Part shown: positions 1-10,477 of the stretch, one piece after another | Layout: every line of letters begins with the position of its first letter | How positions within the stretch are numbered: the first letter of the stretch is position 1 | Source of the DNA: Mangifera indica | Lineage: Eukaryota > Streptophyta > Magnoliopsida > Sapindales > Anacardiaceae | Length of the DNA stretch: 64,000 bases | Direction: 5' to 3' | NCBI RefSeq assembly: GCF_011075055.1 | Contig: NC_058138.1 | Span: 2,666,001 to 2,730,000, forward strand | Program-made: the position numbers and the translations under genes | The notes under the pieces: model-generated | Told to the model about the DNA's origin: nothing | The model's database searches: none | The model's input: only the letters and a program-made list of their open reading frames with translations

Positions 1-88
1 AAAGATCAAATGCAAGTGTTAAGGCATGGGAGATGTCGAAAGTAGTCAGGAAAATGATGAAGCAGCAACTCAAATGAGGATTATACAT
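1..88 (-). pseudogene. SPH (S1 self-incompatibility homologue) 5' end, cut by window edge
   Basis: On the minus strand the reading frame starts at 88 with MYNPHLSCCFIIFLTTF and continues as a secretion signal followed by LTLAFDL, then leaves the window. It is the same subfamily as the copy at 40521-40889. It lies at the left edge of block copy A, as the equivalent fragments do in copies B and C. Whether the rest of the gene exists outside the window is unknown, so it may be an intact gene rather than a fragment. Typing it as a pseudogene is provisional, because its closest relatives here carry nonsense codons. Confidence 0.6.
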
Positions 89-299
89 GATGAAGCAATC
101 ATAAAGGTTGTTTCATAAGCTAGAGATCAATAAATTTATACTAAAATTCAAATATAGATTGCATTTATGTCACAAATCACAATCAAGTTGTGCTATCTAA
201 AGCAGATGTTATATTACCATTTGAAAAGACTCTTTCCTTAAAATAATGCACTTACAATTAATATTATTTTACAAACTAGTGGTGACAAAATGTTTTGTG

Positions 300-1965
300 C
301 ATAGAATTTTGTTGTCATTTAATATTTACTTATTACTTTTTTAGGACAAAAATACCATAATTTTTAATTGAGATTACATGTAACATGTAAAAAAAATATA
401 TTGGCAATAAGATAACAATTTTAAAAAAATAATTTAATGAATTAATGGCATAATTTGACAAAAAAAAGAAATTCATTTTAACCAAAAACAATAAATATTA
501 ATTTATACCTAACTACCTTTTAAGTGTTTTTAAGTAAAATAATATTTTAGGAATATTTTATTATTGTCAACCAAACATAATAATTATTTATACATGTCAG
601 ATTTCACCAAAAACAATAATAATTTACATGCATTCATCTTCCAGCCTATCTTTGTGGTGATATTTCATTTTTTAAGCCAAAGAACTATTTCCCACTCATG
701 TTTTAGTCTAATCTCAAAATCATACCAACGATGGTTTAGAAACTTAAACACCCACTGATAGGTTAATTGTTGTTAAAATTTTCAATTAAATACAAGGGTA
801 AAATCATCATTTTACCTTTCATATTAAAAAATATATAATTTTATTTCATTTTACCTCTCAGGTATTTTGAAGTAACATTTCACCCCACCTCAACTTTGAA
901 AAAGTAACATTCCACCCCTAAAGGGTTTTCTTTTGTCCAACATCATCGAGGACAATGGCCACTATTCTCCTCCCTTCTCTCTCTGCCACTGTCGACAATA
1001 TCCCACTACAAAGGAAGAAGCATCAACATGACGAATCGAAGGGGAAAAAGTTGTCGTAGCGTTTTACTCCAGCTCCAACTTTGATTTCCATCGAATCGAC
1101 TCCAGACAAAGCCTTTCTCATGCGAATCGGAAAAAAAAAAGAAGCTAATGTTGGACAAAAACTGACGGTCCTTTTTGAATTGAAGCATCAGTGCTTCTTC
1201 CTTTTTGATTCGTTTCACCGACCCTTCATCGTCCTTTGTGGTGGTAGGTGGCCCTCTTTCATGGATGGATTTGGAAAATAGGTGGAAAGCACTAATCGTT
1301 GATCATAATGGTGGTGTTCAGAGAAAGGAAAATAACCTTATGGATGAAATATAAACTTTTCAAACTTTGAGAATGAGGGGTGAAGTGTTAGTTTTTAAAA
1401 CCTAAGAGGAATTATAAAAATTTCAAGATTTTTGGGTTTAGGGGTATATTTCATTTTTTACCCTTGTATCTAACTGAAAAATTTAATGATAGTTAACACA
1501 TGGGTAGGTGTGTGGGTTTTTCAACTCTCACGAATGTGCTTTTGAGATTAAACTAAAACTTAATTGGAAATAGTTCTTTGGCCTAAAAAATGAAATATCA
1601 CCGCAAAAATAAGCTGGAAGATAAATGCATGTAAATTATTACTGTTTTTCATTAAATTTGGCAAGTATAAATAATTATTGTGTTTAATTGACCATAATAA
1701 AATATTTCTAAGAAATTATTTTATTTAAAAACATTTAAAAGATTTCTAAGTATAAATTAATATATATTTATTTGGTTATAATGAAATTCTTTTCTTGTCA
1801 AATTATGCCATTAAATCATTAAATTATTTTTTTCGTGTTGATATCTTACTGTTGATATTTTTTTTTCTAAAATATTCTACATGTTACATGTTATCTTAAT
1901 TAAAAATTATGGCATTTTTATCCTAAAAAAGTGATAAGTAAATATAAAATTATAACAAAATTAAA
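300..1965. repeat. FB1 long palindromic (foldback) element, copy A
   Basis: Two arms of about 600 bp, roughly 300-895 and 1360-1965, are imperfect reverse complements around a spacer of about 460 bp that is less AT-rich. Matching landmarks include the arm motif ggccaaagaactatttcc (left about 677-695, inverted near 1575-1592) and the tip motif aattttgttgt near 304, inverted near 1955. No transposase is present. Long inverted arms around unrelated GC-richer filler are typical of non-autonomous Mutator-like or foldback elements. Target duplications could not be resolved by eye, so the ends are approximate. The short open frames in the spacer are not conserved between copies and are not called as genes. 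Confidence 0.7.
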
Positions 1966-2544
1966 ATTACTTTAGTAATTTTTAATATATAAAGTGAAGT
2001 TGGTAATAAAATCTTTTAATGATAAGTATTCATATTAACTCTTGTATTATTTATCACATCACTCTCAGTATAAGAAAATTACCAAAATCTAATTACGACT
2101 AGCCAATCAGGGTTTTATAAAGATTTTGGTAATTTTACTGTAATAGAATAATCAATGCAGCATTTGTAAATTTGCTAGGATAAGAATTGTAAAAAAAGTA
2201 TGACAGTCACTTTTATTTTACAATTTTTAAGATTCTTCATAATTTAAAAATCAGAACCATTGTTTGAATAGAAATTTTACATTTATTATTTTTATAAGTT
2301 TATTGTAAAATTGATATATTTTAACCAGGCAAAAATATCCAGAAAAATAAAATGATTATTATATGAAGCCTCTGAATTATTGCTTTGACAATGGAATTCG
2401 CTTCATCAAAATCAATAATACTATGTGATAGGGTGATTTTGAATGAAGAATAAAATAACACTCAATGTATGATAACACATCATCAGAATGATCTTACAAA
2501 CCTAGATAAACTCAATTTGATTATACTAAAGTGATGTTGTTTTG

Positions 2545-2860
2545 ACCAATACGATACAAGATACATACTTTATGATATGATATGATACAAATGAAAAATC
2601 ATATATATTTTAAGGTGTATTTAATTAATAAGATATGTATCATACCAATATAGATCAATATACCATTTTCGAATGGTAATGGCGTGACAATGTATTTCAA
2701 AAATTCAAAATTTTAAAAAGTGTTTGCGATATAAGATTATTATTTTTTTATTATATTTAAAAGGGTGTATCCTATGATACGATACGATATGATATGCGAT
2801 ACACAATAAGGAAAATTAAATTTTTGATACATAATTCGATATGCAATTCGACTTCTTTGC
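2545..2860. repeat. GATAC/GATATG-rich repeat 3' of SPH gene
   Basis: An AT-rich stretch is studded with gatac, gatatg and their complements. It starts near caatacgatacaagatac and ends near gatatgcaattcgac. The same unit of about 300 bp lies just beyond the stop codon of each complete SPH gene, near 4070-4350, 27820-28115, 29340-29655, 43345-43660 and 44905-45225, and in worn form near 23960-24290 and 24700-24800. The ends are partly inverted, so it may be an old MITE duplicated with the genes. The remainder of 1966-2544 is AT-rich spacer in which nothing else was recognised. Confidence 0.5.
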
Positions 2861-2897
2861 ATTTAACAATTATTTAATATCATTCAACATTATACAA

Positions 2898-3317
2898 TCA
2901 TGGCCAATTATACCATTTAACCCATGATTGATTGTTCTGACTCAAATAGAATCCATCCTCTCTTACCGACCAAAAACATTCTCTAGTATGACAACAATGC
3001 TTATCTCCGATCTTTGCATTCCAAACATCTACGTTTGTAGAATGACTCGATCCATACTTCATATCACACCAAAAACGAGTGACATATATTGGACTTTGAC
3101 CAAATTTAAACGTAAAATCACCACCCACACCAAGATTATGCTCTCCGAGATCATCAGTGTAGGAATAACAATGAAGGTTTAGAATGTCATGAGACAAGGC
3201 ATTGATTATGTGAACCCTAAACTTCCAACAAAAGTCTATCGCAAGTGTTGGGGCCTGAGAGATGTGAAAAGAAATTAGAAAAATAACGAAGAAGCAACTC
3301 AAAGGATGATTATGCAT
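2898..3317 (-). CDS. S-protein homologue (plant self-incompatibility S1 family), gene A1
   Basis: This intronless gene encodes a 139-residue small secreted protein. Residues 1 to about 22-26 (MHNHPLSCFF onward) form a hydrophobic signal peptide. The mature part has the family landmarks: a Cys at 30 (DFCWKFRVHI), Cys 50 in LHCYS, the acidic turn DDLGEHNL near 55-62, Cys 84 in FWC, and CCHTREC at 108-114, ending in WVKWYNWP. The family includes the Papaver stigma S protein, and most homologues are apoplastic with unknown roles, often in reproductive tissue. An upstream ATG at 3380 would add 21 residues, but the paralogue A2 has a stop there and the signal peptide fits the inner ATG, so I start at 3317. 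A TATAAATT box lies 67 bp upstream. This copy has TDDLG and the IYVT version of the central loop. Confidence 0.88.
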   Translation of the reverse strand: MHNHPLSCFFVIFLISFHISQAPTLAIDFCWKFRVHIINALSHDILNLHCYSYTDDLGEHNLGVGGDFTFKFGQSPIYVTRFWCDMKYGSSHSTNVDVWNAKIGDKHCCHTRECFWSVREDGFYLSQNNQSWVKWYNWP

Positions 3318-3383
3318 GATGAAGCAATTTTGAGCAAAGTTTATGGCGGTTTTGGTTGTTGTTTCATAAACTAGACACAAAGC

Positions 3384-3391
3384 AATTTATA
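3384..3391 (-). promoter_or_regulatory. TATA box of SPH gene A1 (conserved in all six intact SPH genes)
   Basis: TATAAATT on the minus strand lies 67 bp before the chosen ATG. The identical motif recurs at 4876-4883 (A2), 28648-28655 (B1), 30182-30189 (B2), 44193-44200 (C1) and 45761-45768 (C2), always 67 bp upstream. It also occurs at 40934-40941 for the broken copy at 40521. The constant spacing supports it as the core promoter and implies a 5' leader of only about 35-40 nt. Confidence 0.6.
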
Positions 3392-3459
3392 CTAAAAATC
3401 AAATCTAAAACTTTTGGTTGTTCTATAGAAGTATGGATGAAGGAATTTGTGGTCAAATT

Positions 3460-3645
3460 AATTCTGAAAATACTTTAATGAAATAACCAAAGCTAGATAT
3501 TTTTATTTTACCAGTTAAACGTGTTTAAATAGTAATTTATTAACAACATATTTTTTTACTTTAAATAGATCTCTTACATTTAGAAACAACATTATGTATA
3601 TACATTTTTTTTAGTTTTCAACTGGTATCTACATTAATTTAATTG
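3460..3645. repeat. Repeated SPH upstream module (three per block copy)
   Basis: A segment of about 180-230 bp begins ttctgaaaatactttaatg, passes aaatagtaatttattaacaac and agatctcttacattta, and ends near acatacattttttttagt. It recurs at about 4955-5180 and 5335-5545 in copy A, and at the matching places in B (28725-28910, 30260-30480, 30640-30850) and C (44270-44430, 45835-46045, 46205-46420). Two of the three sit upstream of an SPH gene, and the third lies further out. The third may mark the upstream end of a former third SPH gene that was lost, which is an inference from spacing only. Confidence 0.55.
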
Positions 3646-4389
3646 AATGATATTTTAACTTCAATAAAAAAATTACCAAATGTGTTTATGTTATTTATGA
3701 AGTTGGTAATTTTACTGTAATAGAATAATCAATGCAGCATTTGTAATTTTACAATTTTTAAGATTCTTCATAATTTATAAACCAGAAGCATTGTTTTGAA
3801 TAGAAAATTTTCATTTATTATTTTTATAAATTTATTGTAAAATTGATATATTTTCACCTGGCAAAAATATTCAGAAAAAATAACAACGATTATTATATGA
3901 AGCCTTTGAATTATTGCTTTGACAATGGAATTCGTATCATCAAAATCAATAATACCATGTGATAGAGTGATTTTGAATTAAGAATAAACTCAATTCAATA
4001 CAATATATCATCATAGTGATCTTACAAACCTAGATAAACTTAATTTGATTCTATTAAAATGATGTTATTTTGACAAATACAAAACAAGATACGTACTTTA
4101 TAATATAATATGACACAAATGAAAAATGATATATTGAATTGATATGATATGTATCATATTAATGCAAATCGATACACAATTTTGGAAAGGTAATGATGTG
4201 ATAATGTAATTCAAACATTTAAAAAGTGTTTCCGTTATTTTATAAGATTATTATTATATTTAAAAAACGTATTCTACGATATGATATGCGATACACAATA
4301 AGAAAAATTAAATTTTTGATACATAATACGATTTGCAATTTGACTTCATTGCATTTAACAGTTATTTAATATCATTCAACATTATACAA

Positions 4390-4809
4390 TCATGGCCAAT
4401 TATACCATTTAACCCATGATTGATTATTGTTACTCAAATAGAATCCATCCTCTCTTACCGACCAAAAACATTCTTTAGTATGACAACAATGCTTATCTCC
4501 AATCTTTGTAGTCCAAACATCTACAGTTGTAGAATGACTCGATCCATACTTCATATCACACCAAAAACGAGTGACATATATTGGACTTTGACCAAATTTA
4601 AACGTAAAATCACCACCCATGCCAAGATTATGCTCTCCGAGATCATCATTGTAGGAATAACAATGAAGGTTTAGAATGTCATGAGACAAGGCATTGATTA
4701 TGTGAACCCTAAACTTCCAACAAAAGTCTATCGCAAGTGTTGGGGCCTGAGAGATGTGAAAAGAAATTAGAAAAATAACAAAGAAGCAACTCAAAGGATG
4801 ATTAGACAT
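4390..4809 (-). CDS. S-protein homologue, gene A2
   Basis: A 139-residue secreted protein begins MSNHPLSCFF and has the same signal peptide, cysteine positions and WYNWP tail as A1. It differs from A1 mainly at Ser2, in the turn (NDDLGEHNLGMGG), and in the segment STTVDVWTTK. The frame upstream of this ATG is closed, which fixes the start and argues for the same inner start in the paralogues. It lies 1.07 kb upstream of A1 on the same strand, with its own TATA box, so the two are tandem single genes and not an operon. The GATAC-rich repeat follows the stop at about 4070-4350. The segment 4884-6004 is AT-rich spacer with two upstream modules and no gene that I recognise. Confidence 0.88.
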   Translation of the reverse strand: MSNHPLSCFFVIFLISFHISQAPTLAIDFCWKFRVHIINALSHDILNLHCYSYNDDLGEHNLGMGGDFTFKFGQSPIYVTRFWCDMKYGSSHSTTVDVWTTKIGDKHCCHTKECFWSVREDGFYLSNNNQSWVKWYNWP

Positions 4810-6004
4810 GATGAAGCAATTTAGAGCAAAGTTTATGGTGGTTTTGGTTGTTGTTTCATAAACTAGACACGAAGCAATTTATACTAAAAATCAAATCTAA
4901 AACTTTTGGTTGTTTTATAGAAGTATGAATGAAGGAATTTGTGGTAAAATTAATTCTGAAAATACTTTAATGAAATAATCAAAGCTAGAAATGCGTAATC
5001 CTTGGATATAACAAATGCAATGGATATTTTTATTTTGCCATTTAAAAGTGTTTAAATAGTAATTTATTAACAACATATTTTTTTTCATTAAATAGATCTC
5101 TTACATTTAGAAACAATATTATGTACATACATTTTTTTTAATATTTAATAGGATATTTACATGATATGTAAATATTTTATCTTTAATAGTATTATATAAT
5201 TTAATTGAATGATATTTTATCTTTAATAAATAAAATTATCAAATGATACGATAACATATTATCTTGATACTCAAAACCGGATGCATATATTTCATTGTCA
5301 AAATAAAGTTAACGATGACCCTTCCCAATCAATGCTGAAAATTCTTTAATGAAATACTCAATGCTAGATATTTGTATTCCTTTGAAATAATAAATGGAAT
5401 GGATATTTTTATTTTACCTTTTAAGGCTGTTTAAATAGTAATTTATTAACACCATATTTTTTTCTTTAAACAGATCTCTTACATTTAAAAACAATATTAT
5501 GTACATACATTTTTTTTAGTATTCAATTGGGTATATATATGATATGTAATTCTATAATTGAATTGAATGATATTTTATTTTTAATTAAAAAAATTACGAA
5601 ATCATATGATAACATATCATCTGGATACTCGAAATTAGATGCATATAGTTTTATTGTCAAAATAAATTTAGCGATCTTCCAAATCAACCCTAAGTGAGGA
5701 TTTTCCAAATAAACGAGAACGGACAAAAATCCACACAAGCAAAGACAAAGAAAGATATCTCCACAACTGGTATCAATATACTATCCTGTCTCACCTCATT
5801 GCCATCTTTAATTTAGAATTAGCTCGTAGCCAAAAATAATATAATAGGGAAAATAATAATGACTATATTGAGAAGATAAAAACATTAAAGCAAAATTTTA
5901 TTTTAAATATTATATAATATATAATTTTGTTTTACCATTTAAAGACTTTTAATAATTTATAAGCAAAAATTATTCTTTACATATAAATGTTGAGTGGTGT
6001 GAAA

Positions 6005-6462
6005 CATTGTCAAAACCAGACCTAGTCGGCTGGTTCATCGGGTTCTACTATGAACCAATTCTTAATCAGGAAAACCTAAGAAAAACCGGTCAACTAGAAG
6101 AAATGCATTAACCCAAGAAAACCCAGTTCACACTATACACAATTTAATTAAATATTAAAATCATTAAAAATTCAAATTTTAAGGTTTAAAAGATAAAACT
6201 TAAAGTTAAAATGTAAAACTCATAGTAGAACTCAAACGTAAATGAACTCCATTCATCTCTCAAATTGAAATTACAAAGTTCAACACTTACATAAATTAAT
6301 GGAATAGTTGTATAATTGTATAAAATGTTAATTTAATCTTTTATGATTATTCATTTAATTATAGTGGCTTAAATTAAAACCGACTTGTCAAACCAATTGA
6401 ACCGGTCGAACTATGAATCAGTGAAACAACCAATTTAACTACTATCTGGTTTTGAAACACTG
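6005..6462. mobile_element. hAT-like MITE, copy A
   Basis: The 458-bp element has imperfect terminal inverted repeats: the left end is cattgtcaaaaccagacc, and the right end reads as cagtgtttcaaaaccaga on the other strand. Internal halves carry gaaccgg and ggttc motifs. The ends resemble those of the autonomous hAT at 51339-55879 (shared core aaaaccaga), so a hAT source is likely. A clean 8-bp target duplication is not visible. Copies sit at the same place in block B (31311-31768) and block C (46890-47361), so the insertion predates the block duplication. Confidence 0.5.
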
Positions 6463-6539
6463 GAAAACACAATATCACACCAGTAAAATCCACGGTTGGG
6501 ATAAACAAAGACTTGCTAATAGCAAAAAAATGGGCCAAA

Positions 6540-7490
6540 AGACTTATTCCCGCCCAAAGTTTCGTGTATCTCCATTATTCTATCCGTAACTTTTAAAAAC
6601 TTAAATACCTACCAATGTATTAAATTTTACTATTACTATTAGGGGTAAAATCATAATTTAAAATTTTTATATAAACTCACATTTTAAAATTACTCTTAAG
6701 TTTCAAAATATTATTTCTACCCCCCAACCTCATCTTTTACAAGTTTAAAAATCTCAGTTTCACCCCTTCTTTAATTCAATTTTTGATGGACATCAGTGTC
6801 CTCCTTCTTCATCTCCAACATCCTCCTTTACCAAGACCAAGTTGTTGGCATCCTTCTTCCTCCCATAGTGACTCCTATTGGTGCAAAATTGAGTGAGAGA
6901 TCTTGCTCAATTTCCACCAAATTTATGTCGATGCGAGTCACCAAAGAGGAAGGTTGGCGCCAATGACAAGAACAAAATAGAGAGATCTCATCATCGGCAC
7001 CAGCTTTCCTCCCTGGCGACTCGCGTAAGCATAAATCCAATCAAAATCAAGTGAGATTTCTCGCTCAATTTTGGCCCGATTTTGCACCAAAGAGAGTCAA
7101 CGAGGGAAGGTGAAGAACACCGATGACTCAATCTCAATGGAGGATGATGCCAGAGATGGAGGAGGACTCTGATAAAGATCAAAAATTGAGCCTAAAGACG
7201 AGGTGAAACTGAGATTTTTTAGAAGGCAGGGGTTAGTCGTATATAGGTAAAATATGAGTGATTGAAACCTTAGATTGGAGGGGAAGTCAGTTTTTAAACT
7301 TGCAAAATATGAGGTTAGGATGTAGAAATCAATTTTTAAAACTTAAGGGTAATCTTAAATTATGACTTTAAATAAAATTTTTAAATGATAATTTTACCCT
7401 TTATAGTAACAATAAAATTTAACAGATTGGTACATATTTGAGTTTTTGAAAGTTAATAGATAGGAGTTTGAGGATCCATCCTCATTTTAT
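6540..7490. repeat. FB2 foldback element, copy A
   Basis: Inverted arms of about 240-290 bp (about 6560-6790 and 7195-7480) flank about 400 bp of GC-richer filler (6790-7195). The right arm, inverted, matches the left from accaat.tgttaaatttta through aacctcat and ctcagtttcacc. The left arm lacks about 85 bp present in the right arm and in copy C. There are no coding signs beyond chance frames. The organisation matches FB1 and suggests the same class of non-autonomous elements. Confidence 0.6.
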
Positions 7491-8080
7491 AATAAATAAA
7501 CTTCAATTTCATTTAAATTAATATTTTTTGGTAAATCTCCATGGTACGAGGAAAATTTTATTAATTGAAAAAAAATGACACCTAGAGAGAGGGGGACATA
7601 ATGAGCCTTACCTCTCAATTAAATAAAACTAAATACAATAAAAAGAGATTAAAAAAAAAAAAAAAAGAAGATGATGATGCATGAATCACAAAGAATAAAT
7701 ATAAAACATGTGCACACACCATTAATGTTTGGTAACGAATATATATACAAGCATACAAATGTAAAATATGTATTGACATCCTAACAAGTAGCGTATTTTC
7801 TTCTCCTTCTTCTTTGCCTGAAGAACAATATCAAAGTCGGATTATCAATAAGCATGTAAAAGCTGAATATATAACAATAATATGTATGATTATTCTAAAT
7901 CTATAAGTCATAGTAAAGCATGAAGCATACCATTTTCATAGACTACCTTTAAACTGTTGCAGGGGGAAACCATTAACATTGGAGGATGAGCTTCCAAAGC
8001 ATTTTCAATTCACTAATTGCCGACAATATTACTGAAAAAAATATGATAAATCATGATTCATACCATTTCCACTTTCAACT
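7491..8080. other. Intergenic or 3' UTR stretch downstream of the NLR gene
   Basis: AT-rich, with an A homopolymer at about 7650-7667. No open frame or known motif is visible. The part next to 8081 may be NLR 3' UTR. I see nothing else in it. Confidence 0.4.
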
Positions 8081-8110
8081 TTAAGCTAGTTCTCTTGCAA
8101 CCTTATTTTC
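8081..8110 (-). pseudogene. Predicted last coding exon of the NLR gene
   Basis: The preceding exon ends at 8499 with CAG followed by gtatatgc, a good donor. The sequence gcttttacag at 8111-8120 (minus strand) is a good acceptor. Joining in phase 0 gives nine residues (ENKVARELA) and a TAA. This fits the small terminal exons seen in this NLR subfamily, but it rests on splice-site inspection only. The intron would be 8111-8498. Confidence 0.45.
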
Positions 8111-8922
8111 CTGTAAAAGCAATGAGCTTATTAATAATGGAAATGCTAAATGTACTAACAGTAGGTATAAATATAGACACAAATGTTAATATATCATCAT
8201 ATGATTGAATAATTTTTGAATTAGATATAAAGTAAATAGTTAGATGACTCAATCACATGATATCGCAAAGTTTCTTTGTACATGTTAGTGAGAGAAAGTT
8301 TCTTAATAAATGTTGAATAAATGGGAATGAATAATTAATCTAACAAGAAAAAAGTAATGCAAATCAAGTTGTACAAATAATGTGAATATATAAATGGCAT
8401 ATATTTATGTATAACTGAAAATAATGTGCATAAATGAAAATGGTGAAAGTCAGGAAAATTAATTAGAAGATGTAGGTGTTTGATCATAAAGCATATACCT
8501 GTTCATTGAAGAACTCTTCCAATGTGGTACTGAGGTCGCCATTCCAACGTCCAGTACCTTCAAAAAACACTTCTTTAAGCTTGGGTGTCACTGGCATTTT
8601 AGAACCGAAGGTCTTCATTTTTCTACATTCAAATATCTTAAAGAATTCCAAATTTGGGAATTCAATAGTATATGGCCCAGAGCTAAAACAAGTGAGTTTG
8701 CGTAGTTTAGACAAATACAGTTCCTCCAGACTAGGAAACACAATGCTCTCTAATGGCACTTCTTTTTCTCCTCTCTCATCCGTGATTATTTCTTGTGTTC
8801 TTGAGCAATAAAATACATCAAGTCTTCTGAGCTTCACCAAGAGTTTGGCAATTGAGAGAGTGAAGAGGATTTCTAAATTATAACAAAAATGTATGTTTAT
8901 AATAGATAAGTTTCCCAAGCAT

Positions 8923-8944
8923 GGGGGGGGGGGGGGGGGGGGGG
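8923..8944. repeat. G homopolymer within the NLR LRR exon
   Basis: 22 consecutive G on the plus strand are followed by T and GGGG. The tract interrupts what should be a short PTLGNL-like turn of the LRR exon. Homopolymers of this length slip in replication and are a common assembly error. Confidence 0.8.
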
Positions 8945-9092
8945 TGGGGTTATGTTGTGATCTAACTATAGATCTTGCGCTTCTCTCTTCTCAAAGATCT
9001 CCTTCAAAATAAAGCAGTAATCTATGTTTATTTCTTCCAAACAAATAAGGCTTTGGAGTAGAGTTGGTGAAAATAGTTTTATTAACTTGTAG

Positions 9093-9097
9093 CATCT
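9093..9097. repeat. Target-site duplication (left) of retroelement 1
   Basis: CATCT immediately precedes the 5' LTR and is repeated at 16898-16902 directly after the 3' LTR. A 5-bp duplication is the norm for Ty3/Gypsy integrase. Confidence 0.92.
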
Positions 9098-10441
9098 TGA
9101 TAAAACCATTAATTGCTACTATTTTGATTTATAATTCCCTTATGTTGTGTGGAAATTTGATTTAATCTAATGGAATTACTTATCTTTTTGCATTTAGGAA
9201 GCTTTGAGCAATTTTGGAATAAGTTGGGCCAAAAAGAGGAAAAACTGGAGCAGATATATTAAACTGGAAATTTCGTAATGCAGACTAGGCGTAGGCACGT
9301 GAAAGATGAGAGCAGAATTCGGAAAGCAGATCTGAACATCCAGATCTGTTGCAAGAGTCCATAAAATATTAAGATTTGCTTCCAAGGAAAGGGATAATCA
9401 CCAGCTGGAAAAGAGGATTAATTGAGCTAAATAAGGAATGATATTTTTGGAAGAAGGATTTATATTAAAAATGCATATCTTTTCCTTTCTTTTTGGGAAG
9501 ATATGTATCACTTTGCTTGATTGGATTAGGAGATTAGGATTCACTTTCAATTTCCAGATTTTTAGTAGGACGATAATATATATACTCTTATTTTTATTTG
9601 AGAATTATCAACCATTGTACTTAGAGAATTAGAGAGAAAAGCATGGTCTACAGTGGCTGAATAATTTATCTTGGTTGAAGGGATCTGAAACCATGGAACT
9701 ACAATGATTGTGAGATTTATTTTGTTCTTTAATGCATCTTTTTGATTATTTGAGTATTGATTATCTTTCTGAATTATTTGTTATTGATTGTGTTGGTTGA
9801 TTTCTAAGGCGCGCGATTAGTTTATCAATTAATATAATCTACGGCTAGTTTAGATGCTGAATCCGTAATTGTTCAATCCATCTAATCGAAGTGGCAACTA
9901 GGTTTATCGTTTACTGCGTCAGAAGCTATAATCCTAGGAAAATAATCAACTAGATTAAATGCAACGTCGTACGTTTGTGTTGTCTTGCTTCGTTGGTCTT
10001 TCTAATTCGTAATGCTATTGTTTAATTAAATTCGAGATCGTATCCGAATTGTTAATCAATAAGGGTTAATTGAAATACATGTTTTTGGTTAACTAATCGT
10101 AAGGAAGGACAGGTTAATTTAATACCACAACGAATATTTGAATAATTAAATTGATATTTTGTTTCGATGATCGATCGTAGTTCCAATGGTGGATGTGACC
10201 GAAGACCAAGGTTTGTTAAATCAATGTATTCCTTTTAGATTATTTTTCTAAATTTTTATTTATTGTTTTTCCTTATAATTTGCATTCAACTCAAAACTCC
10301 CTTTTTATTTCTTTGTTTCGATTTAGTTGGGACGACATACTAATCAAAGCTCTTCAAGGGAACGATCCCTACTTTCCTTTACTACATTTTTTGTTACAGG
10401 AATTTAGGATTTAATTTGGGTGTCAACGACAGCACGTACCA
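9098..10441 (+). repeat. 5' LTR of retroelement 1
   Basis: 1344 bp, TG...CA ends, the same length as the 3' copy. It contains conserved landmarks shared with retroelement 2, such as ggcgcgcgattagtttatc and gatcgtatccgaatt. Pol II promoter and polyadenylation signals were not pinned down. Confidence 0.93.
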
Positions 10442-10446
10442 AATTT

Positions 10447-10464
10447 TGGCGCCGTTGTCGGGAA
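10447..10464 (+). other. Primer-binding site complementary to tRNA-Asp
   Basis: TGGCGCCGTTGTCGGGAA begins five bases after the LTR. Plant tRNA-Asp ends in a sequence whose complement is TGGCGCCGTTGCCGGGGA, so 16 of 18 positions agree. A tRNA-Asp primer is characteristic of Athila-type elements. Confidence 0.85.
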
Positions 10465-10477
10465 GTTTTTAATTTGT

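Larger units (their letters stand above)
8499..9097 (-). pseudogene. Distal LRR part of the CC-NBS-LRR gene, separated by the retrotransposon
   Basis: Read on the minus strand from the target duplication, the frame continues exactly where the LRR segment at 16903 stops: the codons across the CATCT duplication stay in phase and resume with C-Y-K-L. It runs through LFSPTLLQSL and EKREAQDL to a TAG near 8965, then a homopolymer of 22 G (8923-8944), then an open frame of about 140 residues with LRR-like units (LGNLSIINIHFCYNL, LVKLRRLDVFYC, FPSLEELYLSKL, FPNLEFFKIFEC). The repeat spacing is that of the irregular C-terminal LRRs of RPS2/RPS5-type NLRs. With 22 G the flanking frames do not match, but the homopolymer length is unreliable. 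Confidence 0.8.

Noticed and set aside
1006..1281. Short overlapping frames in the FB1 spacer
   Set aside because: Overlapping on both strands, different in copies B and C, no homology recognised; filler of a non-coding element.
2928..3182. An 84-codon plus-strand frame opposite each SPH gene, recurring near 4420, 28192, 29726, 43737 and 45305
   Set aside because: It is the antisense shadow of the conserved SPH coding sequence. Its recurrence follows from gene duplication, and it shows no domain or signal of its own.
5523..5738. A 71-codon minus-strand frame, repeated at 30829-31044, with a related frame at 46462-46650
   Set aside because: The frame changes between copies, no ATG is shared, and the second half is AT-rich spacer. 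The phrase LFGKSSPRVDLEG hints at an old signal-peptide gene, but too little remains to call.
6828..7182. Frames in the FB2 spacer (also about 32134-32346 and 47776-48285)
   Set aside because: Low-complexity Ser/Leu/Arg-rich translations on both strands that vary between copies.
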